Part shown: positions 5,826 through 10,841 of the stretch, one piece after another | How positions within the stretch are numbered: the stretch's first letter is position 1 | How the letters are laid out: every line of letters starts with the position of its first letter | Assembly (NCBI GenBank): GCA_030606215.1 | Contig: JAUWGW010000031.1 | Coordinates: 1-10,841 of the forward strand | DNA length: 10,841 nucleotides | Origin: a bacterium | GTDB lineage: Bacteria; NPL-UPA2; JAUVJM01 | Direction of reading: 5' to 3' | Program-made: the position numbers and the translations under genes | The notes under the pieces: model-generated | What the model was told of the DNA's origin: nothing | The model's database searches: none | The model's input: only the letters and a program-made list of their open reading frames with translations

Positions 5826-6743
5826 ATGAGAATTGTTAAGATGGTAGTATTGGCACTTTGCGCTTTTGTTCTTGCAACATCTGTCTATGCAAAAACAAAA
5901 GCAGAAGGGAATCTGCGGCATTCCATCTCAGTAGCCAAGTTTGAGAATAGGTCTAACTGGACTGGACAATGGGTAATAGGTGACACTTTTGGCGCTGTCC
6001 TCACAGATTCGCTCAATGAGACAGGTCGGTTTATTGTGCTCGGTGAAAGTGATATGCGTGCTGAGGCAATGGGCGAGCAGGACCTCGGCGCAAGTGGAAG
6101 ACTTGCCGGCGGGAAAAAGAAACCAAAGATTGGATATATGACCCCGGCACAACTCCTCGTGAAGGGAGAAATAACCCATTTCCAGCACAGCACAACCGGA
6201 GGAGGCGGAGGCATCAGGATAAAAGGGTTCAGAGTCAGCGGAGGTAAAGACGCAGCCGAAATCAATGCAGTGATATATGTAGTTGACTCAACTACAGGGC
6301 AGATTTGTGCTTCAAAGAAAGTCGCTGGAAAAGCAAGCAGAACTGCCTTAGGGGTTGGTTTCACAGATAAAGATTGGGGGACAAATGTCAGAGGTTTCAA
6401 GAAAACAAATGTTGGTAAAGCAGTAGAAGCCGCCGTTGATGAAGCTGTAGAATTTATTGTTGAACAAGTTGAGGACATTCCCTGGACCGGGTCAGTAGTG
6501 CTTGTGAAAGGCGACAGAGTCTACATCAACCGCGGAGGAAGGGAAGGTGTCGTGAAAGGTCAAACCTTTGCAGTAGGGAATGTTGAAGAAGTCAGAGACC
6601 CTGACACCGGAGAACTTCTGGATGAATCTATGAATGTGCTTGGAAAGATTGAAGTTGCTACTGTAAAGAAGAAACTATCCATCTGCTCAATCGTGGAGGG
6701 CGCAGATAAAATTGAGAAAGGTATGACAATACATCTACCGTAG
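5826..6743 (+). CDS. Exported CsgG-like protein
   Basis: The 305-residue product carries a signal peptide (MRIVKMVVLALCAFVLATSVYA, cleavage near residue 22) and then a CsgG-type fold. It shows SISVAKFENRSNW (33-45), IGDTFGAVLTDSL (51-63), FIVLGESDM (69-77) and the PAQLLVKGEITHF segment (107-119). CsgG builds the outer-membrane curli secretion channel. Relatives of this kind form many exported assemblies, and no curli genes are nearby. Unlike E. coli CsgG there is no lipobox Cys at the cleavage site, so lipid anchoring is not expected. The C-terminal 80 residues (VVLVKGDRVYINRGGREGVVKG) resemble a FlgT-like beta domain. The ATG at 5826 is chosen over one at 5763 because an AGGAGG site precedes it and the signal peptide then begins correctly. 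Confidence 0.85.
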   Translation: MRIVKMVVLALCAFVLATSVYAKTKAEGNLRHSISVAKFENRSNWTGQWVIGDTFGAVLTDSLNETGRFIVLGESDMRAEAMGEQDLGASGRLAGGKKKPKIGYMTPAQLLVKGEITHFQHSTTGGGGGIRIKGFRVSGGKDAAEINAVIYVVDSTTGQICASKKVAGKASRTALGVGFTDKDWGTNVRGFKKTNVGKAVEAAVDEAVEFIVEQVEDIPWTGSVVLVKGDRVYINRGGREGVVKGQTFAVGNVEEVRDPDTGELLDESMNVLGKIEVATVKKKLSICSIVEGADKIEKGMTIHLP

Positions 6744-6753
6744 AATTTCTTCG

Positions 6754-7347
6754 TTAGAGTAATTCCAGTTGCTCCGGTTCCGGTTCAGGCTCAACTCCTG
6801 AATCAAGAAACTCTTTTAACTTGATGAAATCCTCACGAAGAGGTTCAATCATATCACCACGATGAAGTGCGGCGGCGGGATGATACATCGGGAAAACAAA
6901 GAAGTTGCCGACCTGAGAAGGTTTAGCGCGAACTGAAGTAATGGGCACACGCTTACCAAGTATAGTTTGGGTGGCGAAATTTCCAAGGGTAGATACAATC
7001 TTAGGTTTTATTATTTCAAGTTGTCTGAATAGATATGGTTTACAGAGTTCTATTTCTTCCGGAAGAGGGTTGCGATTCTGAGGAGGGCGACATTTGAGAA
7101 CATTTGCGATGTAGATATCCTCTCTCTTAAGACCAACGCTACTCAGGAGCTCACTCAACAGCTTCCCGGCTGCGCCAACAAATGGTTCTCCCTGCTGGTC
7201 TTCATAATATCCAGGTGCCTCTCCGACAAACACGATTTCCGCAGATTCACTCCCTGAACCAAAAACAAGATTTGTCCTTGAATATGCAAGTTGACATTTT
7301 TTACAATCTTTTACTTCTTCAAAAAACTTTTTGAGCTCTCCTACCAC
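6754..7347 (-). CDS. Family 4 uracil-DNA glycosylase (4Fe-4S)
   Basis: The 197-residue enzyme removes uracil from DNA at the first step of base-excision repair. Motif A is [17 protein letters not shown] (42-58) and motif B is HPAAALHRG (156-164). Four cysteines at C15, C18, C86 and C102 sit in the spacing of the family 4 Fe-S cluster. The tail EPEPEPEQ is acidic and probably disordered. The start is GTG at 7345-7347, with a GAGG site six bases upstream that lies inside the preceding gene, so the genes overlap by seven bases. It converges on the CsgG-like gene with only ten bases between the stop codons and no visible terminator. Confidence 0.93.
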   Translation of the reverse strand: MVGELKKFFEEVKDCKKCQLAYSRTNLVFGSGSESAEIVFVGEAPGYYEDQQGEPFVGAAGKLLSELLSSVGLKREDIYIANVLKCRPPQNRNPLPEEIELCKPYLFRQLEIIKPKIVSTLGNFATQTILGKRVPITSVRAKPSQVGNFFVFPMYHPAAALHRGDMIEPLREDFIKLKEFLDSGVEPEPEPEQLELL

Positions 7348-7553
7348 CAGCGTCCTCTTTCCTGGTATGTTTTAATAAACCTTTCAATTGAACGGTCATA
7401 AGTTTTTTCCACATCATCGGGGAAAAAACATGCAGGAAGCTCACCTAACTGCCAATGATAGCTGATGCACTCACAGCATATTCCCTTCTTTGAACACGGT
7501 TCATATGTGCAGTTGCATCTTGCCTTATTTTTCTCAATATTACACTCCCTCAT
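7341..7553 (-). CDS. Small Cys-rich DUF6485-type protein
   Basis: The 70-residue protein has eight Cys: C4, C13, C15, C20, C26, C27, C29 and C42. The blocks [25 protein letters not shown] and [13 protein letters not shown] identify the DUF6485 family as I know it. The function is unknown; the Cys clusters suggest binding of zinc or an Fe-S centre. A GGGAGG site precedes the ATG. The stop codon lies inside the start of the uracil-DNA glycosylase gene, so the two are expressed together. The role beside an Fe-S glycosylase is an open question. Confidence 0.82.
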   Translation of the reverse strand: MRECNIEKNKARCNCTYEPCSKKGICCECISYHWQLGELPACFFPDDVEKTYDRSIERFIKTYQERGRWW

Positions 7554-7619
7554 ACCCCTCCCCCTATTTCAAACGTGGAATACTGATTTGGAAATGCAGA
7601 ACAAACTAATCCTCAATCT

Positions 7620-7931
7620 TTAATTAACAAATTCCAGCCCTGATTCATATCTCTTATCATCAACCAGCTCTTTTACCCAAACGACTCGTGCACTAACGAG
7701 AACGGGGGCTCCTCGTCTCAATCTGACTGCAACTGGTTCGTCAGCCTCAATCCGTAAAATATCCCCACGAGAAACAGGCATCTCAGTTTCAAAGCAAAGC
7801 CCCCCACGACTTATGTTTTTGGTGAAAGAAGTTCTACTTCCCAAACTTCGAGGAGTTTGATAGGTAAAAGGCATCTTCGCTTCCGAACGGGGACATTTTC
7901 TCATTTCTTGCCCTGCGTATCTTTCTGACAT
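7620..7931 (-). CDS. Single-domain PilZ protein (cyclic-di-GMP receptor candidate)
   Basis: This 103-residue protein is essentially one PilZ domain. The cyclic-di-GMP binding motifs are present: RxxxR as R11-K-C-P-R15 and (D/N)xSxxG as N39-I-S-R-G-G44. Beta strands such as VLVSARVVWVKEL and the closing YESGLEFVN follow. With both motifs intact, ligand binding is likely. The output partner is unknown, as no effector domain is fused. An upstream TTG at 7935-7937 is only two bases from the AAGGAG site, whereas the ATG at 7929-7931 has the normal eight-base spacing, so I start there. It appears monocistronic. Confidence 0.85.
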   Translation of the reverse strand: MSERYAGQEMRKCPRSEAKMPFTYQTPRSLGSRTSFTKNISRGGLCFETEMPVSRGDILRIEADEPVAVRLRRGAPVLVSARVVWVKELVDDKRYESGLEFVN

Positions 7932-8071
7932 TGGCAACTCTCCTTATTTAGACAAAATCTTGAAACTTTTCTTTATCGCCGATATTTTTATTTGCAATAC
8001 CTTTATTGACGGCATTTTGGCTTAAAAGTTTGTACAATAAGGTGACATAAGGTAACAGGAGTTCCAAAAGA

Positions 8072-8093
8072 TAGTCCCCGTTTTAGTCCCCGT
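8072..8093. repeat. Short tandem repeat TAGTCCCCGT
   Basis: TAGTCCCCGT occurs at 8072-8081 and 8084-8093, a 12-bp period. It sits in the 201-bp gap between the candidate toxin gene and the PilZ gene, where no gene or clear terminator is seen. Its role is unknown. Confidence 0.5.
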
Positions 8094-8132
8094 GTTTTTG
8101 TACTTATCGAAGAAATCGGAAACTCTGCAGAC

Positions 8133-8555
8133 TTAAATGATTCTTTCCTTTGTCTCATCTTCAATCAATATAGATCTCTCAATGATTCCTCTAATTCGGT
8201 CCAGGTATTTTTCAGGAAGGATCCCCAACCTTTTCAATTCTTTCCGTTGAAGTTTCCTTTCCAGAATATCACGTTGACTGCTCTCAATATTAGTGCAGTT
8301 AATTAGAGTTTCTGAACGGAAAACTCCGATTTCCCCTTTGGGTATTTTTACAAATTGTGACCTGAATTGAGAACGCCTATTATAAAATCTTGTTTGTGAG
8401 GTCGTGAAGACAAAATGTATTACTTGGTCCTTGGGCTGTTTATTGAGAATTATGAAAAACTTAGTATGATGAGAACCATCTGGTAAGAGCATCTTTCCAT
8501 AGAGTATTGAGCCATACTGAAAATTAACAGAAGAACCGGAAGGACTATTACTCAT
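8133..8555 (-). CDS. Candidate PemK/MazF-like toxin of a Panacea module
   Basis: This 140-residue protein has no name I can assign with certainty. The N-terminal 90 residues look like a small beta barrel: YGSILYGKMLLPDGSHHTKFF, IILN, VIHFVFTTSQ, FVKIPKGEIG and LINCTNIE. The order recalls PemK/MazF toxins, in which a GDI start, an RPALVL strand and an L.T strand line the RNA site. The C-terminal part is helical and basic (DILERKLQRKELKRL). The ATG overlaps the end of the DUF4065 gene by eight bases (ATGAGTAA), with a GAGAGGG ribosome site, so the two are translationally coupled as antitoxin and toxin. Toxicity and the MazF fold are inference. Confidence 0.55.
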   Translation of the reverse strand: MSNSPSGSSVNFQYGSILYGKMLLPDGSHHTKFFIILNKQPKDQVIHFVFTTSQTRFYNRRSQFRSQFVKIPKGEIGVFRSETLINCTNIESSQRDILERKLQRKELKRLGILPEKYLDRIRGIIERSILIEDETKERII

Positions 8556-9165
8556 GAAGCCCTCTCAAGAAATCCCGGTCTTCTTGAGAAAGCTCCATGA
8601 GTTCCAAGGCTTCTCTTCTCGCAGGAGAACGCTCACCTTTGAAAAAAAGGCGATAATCTATTTCCCCATTCCGTTCAGTTTCTCGCCAAGTTGCATCCTT
8701 GTGCGTTAAAGAAACAAGATCCTGACCATGCATTGTTCCGTATTTCCCTAAAGTTTTCTTTAATGAGTCAACCTCTGAAGCAGAAAATACCGATAAATTG
8801 GGAGGTGCCTTTCGTCGAAAACGGGGATATTTGTGATCTGTAATCTCCATTTTACGCAAAAAAGCATCCCTATCCGGTGTGGGGAAAGAACCTGGAAACG
8901 GCTTAATGACTTCATTCATAATATCCAAGCTTCTTGAGGGAATCGGTCCTGCATCAAGTGCACAATAACAATCACCTAAGATAGGACGCCCGTACCGTAC
9001 CAAATGATGCTTATCTGCGAGATAAAGAAGTTTCGTGGCTTTCAGTTTATCTAAATCTGTGACTTCTCCTGCAAAAAAAGCTAATGCATTGATTAGCTTT
9101 TCTACATTAAATTTAAATCCAATACGTCTCTTAATATCAATCTTCATATCAATCTGATGATACAA
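8548..9165 (-). CDS. Panacea/DUF4065 (SocA-like) antitoxin candidate
   Basis: The 205-residue product carries the Panacea/DUF4065 signatures: LDKLKATKLLYLADKHHL (38-55), YGRPILGDCYCALDAGPIPS (58-77) and DLVSLTHKDATWRETE (149-164). This domain occurs in phage and host proteins that neutralise many unrelated toxins (PanA) and in the proteolysis adaptor SocA. Gene order with an overlapping small partner gene is that of a PanAT toxin-antitoxin pair. The start is ambiguous. TTG at 9163-9165 has an AAGAAGG site four bases away and fits a short leader from the promoter. ATG at 9145-9147 has no ribosome site and would give 199 residues. Confidence 0.85.
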   Translation of the reverse strand: MYHQIDMKIDIKRRIGFKFNVEKLINALAFFAGEVTDLDKLKATKLLYLADKHHLVRYGRPILGDCYCALDAGPIPSRSLDIMNEVIKPFPGSFPTPDRDAFLRKMEITDHKYPRFRRKAPPNLSVFSASEVDSLKKTLGKYGTMHGQDLVSLTHKDATWRETERNGEIDYRLFFKGERSPARREALELMELSQEDRDFLRGLHE

Positions 9166-9185
9166 TTAACCTTCTTACCATTAAC

Positions 9186-9214
9186 ATTAAATCACACCGG
9201 CCGAAGCTTGTCAA
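9186..9214 (-). promoter_or_regulatory. Promoter of the Panacea toxin-antitoxin pair
   Basis: On the minus strand TTGACA (9209-9214), a 17-base spacer and TTTAAT (9186-9191) match sigma70 at 11 of 12 positions. Transcription should begin near 9179, leaving about 14 bases before the TTG start, just enough for the AAGAAGG site at 9170-9176. Confidence 0.7.
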
Positions 9215-9280
9215 CCCAAATGCGCTTCTGTACACCTCTATGCACTATTTACACAAACCATGGCTTTTCAATTTTTGAAA

Positions 9281-9583
9281 TTACGGGTCGATTTCTGCAA
9301 GCCTAGCGAGAATAGCATTTACTTCATCCTTACGCTCTGTGCTATCAGTGCCCGACATTTGGTAGTTCTTATTGATATCCTTGAGTTCATGATAGATATC
9401 TATTATCATCTTATAAAGGTCAGCATCTACAGCCTGGGAAACATTGCCAAATAAATACATCTTCTCAATTCTTCCCATATAGAACTTTTTCTGTTTTTCT
9501 CTATCCCTATCCCCTGTTACTGCCGGTTCATCAAGAGCTTTCATTCTGAGTAGATCAACAAACCACAACACCCCGATAACCAC
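9281..9583 (-). CDS. Small hypothetical protein with short N-terminal hydrophobic segment
   Basis: The 100-residue product begins with a short hydrophobic stretch (VIGVLWFVDLL, residues 2-12). A charged, largely helical remainder follows, including KQKKFYMGRIEKMYLFG and DLYKMIIDIYHELKDINKNYQ. I do not recognise a family. It may be an inner-membrane-anchored helical protein. The GTG at 9581-9583 is the first possible start after an in-frame stop, and its AAAAGG site is too close for an ideal match. The true N-terminus is therefore doubtful. The gene lies downstream of tRNA-Glu on the same strand. Confidence 0.55.
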   Translation of the reverse strand: MVIGVLWFVDLLRMKALDEPAVTGDRDREKQKKFYMGRIEKMYLFGNVSQAVDADLYKMIIDIYHELKDINKNYQMSGTDSTERKDEVNAILARLAEIDP

Positions 9584-9597
9584 ACCTTTTATCTTAA

Positions 9598-9639
9598 TAT
9601 CATCCTTGCTCTTATATATTTACTCTTTGAGCGATGATA
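9598..9639 (-). repeat. Imperfect inverted repeat between tRNA-Glu and the next gene
   Basis: Bases 9598-9604 and 9608-9611 pair with 9633-9639 and 9629-9632, an 11-bp stem with a three-base bulge and a 17-base AT-rich loop. On the minus strand a run of five T precedes rather than follows it, so it is not a standard terminator for the tRNA transcript. Confidence 0.4.
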
Positions 9640-9645
9640 AAAACA

Positions 9646-9720
9646 TGGTGTCCCCAGGGGGACTCGAACCCCCGCTATCACCTTGAAAGAGTGATGACCT
9701 AACCACTAGTCGATGGGGAC
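9646..9720 (-). tRNA. tRNA-Glu (anticodon UUC)
   Basis: A complete cloverleaf: acceptor GTCCCCA/TGGGGAC, anticodon stem TCACT/GGTGA with loop CTTTCAA (anticodon TTC), T arm GGGGG-TTCGAGT-CCCCC, discriminator A and encoded CCA. It lies three bases behind tRNA-Lys, so both are probably cut from one transcript. Confidence 0.97.
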
Positions 9721-9723
9721 AGT

Positions 9724-10841
<1,118 letters not shown>

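Noticed and set aside
5885-6478. 197-residue minus-strand ORF opposite the CsgG-like gene
   Set aside because: It is low-complexity Pro/Ser/Thr-rich sequence, an antisense shadow of a well-supported gene.
8072-8093. TAGTCCCCGT repeat as an integration scar of the tRNA-Glu 3' end
   Set aside because: It shares only a short GTCCCC block with the tRNA end, far less than an attachment-site duplication.
8020-8110. Minus-strand open frame (NTGTKTGTI...) as a relic of a recombinase C-terminus
   Set aside because: The resemblance is impressionistic, the stretch is about 40 residues and no recombinase core lies upstream in frame.
9239-9248. TATGCACTAT identical to the vapBC operator region
   Set aside because: A single ten-base match over 20 bp beyond the Panacea promoter, without the phased repeats, is likely chance.
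9266-9280. TTTCAA/TTGAAA hairpin as a terminator for the small hypothetical gene
   Set aside because: It has six AT-rich pairs, a three-base loop and overlaps the end of the gene; it is too weak.

Overview
The window reads as chromosome of a moderately AT-rich, deep-branching Gram-negative (diderm) bacterium. The evidence is an exported CsgG-like protein, a PilZ protein, a bacterial PolX with its PHP domain, a family 4 Fe-S uracil-DNA glycosylase, a Cys-rich DUF6485-type protein and encoded CCA ends on both tRNAs. This mix suits uncultivated lineages such as Omnitrophota, Planctomycetota or delta-proteobacterial relatives. I cannot fix the phylum from the sequence. Nearly every gene is on the minus strand; only the CsgG-like gene is clearly on the plus strand.

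Left third (1-2460, accessory). Read along the minus strand, the order is: GTTGGGC core site just behind an inositol-monophosphatase gene (2454-2460); HAD hydrolase; attC-like element (1624-1684); exported protein of unknown function; second attC-like element (868-936); vapBC toxin-antitoxin pair with its own promoter and operator repeats; end of an insertion sequence running off the left edge. I interpret this as an integron-type gene-cassette array with all cassettes in one orientation and no integrase in view. The two first ORFs have no visible promoter and could be read from the housekeeping operon upstream, whereas the toxin-antitoxin pair carries a near-consensus promoter.

Middle (2466-7553, core-like). 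A tight operon, DUF72 protein, DNA polymerase X and inositol-monophosphatase-like protein, starts from a promoter divergent to that of the CsgG-like gene. Converging on the CsgG-like gene is a two-gene unit: a small Cys-rich protein overlapping an Fe-S uracil-DNA glycosylase. Uracil excision and gap filling (PolX) would be complementary base-excision repair steps.

Right (7620-10841). Next come a short PilZ-domain protein and a two-gene module. The module pairs a Panacea/DUF4065 antitoxin-like protein with an overlapping gene for a probable PemK/MazF-like toxin, behind a near-consensus promoter. Beyond it lie a small hypothetical protein, tandem tRNA-Glu(UUC) and tRNA-Lys(UUU), and purA, which is cut by the right edge. 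The last codons and stop of purA form the first ten bases of tRNA-Lys, so RNase P maturation of a joint transcript would remove the purA stop codon.

The observations most worth following are the cassette array, the Panacea-type toxin-antitoxin pair with an unusual partner, and the purA/tRNA-Lys overlap.
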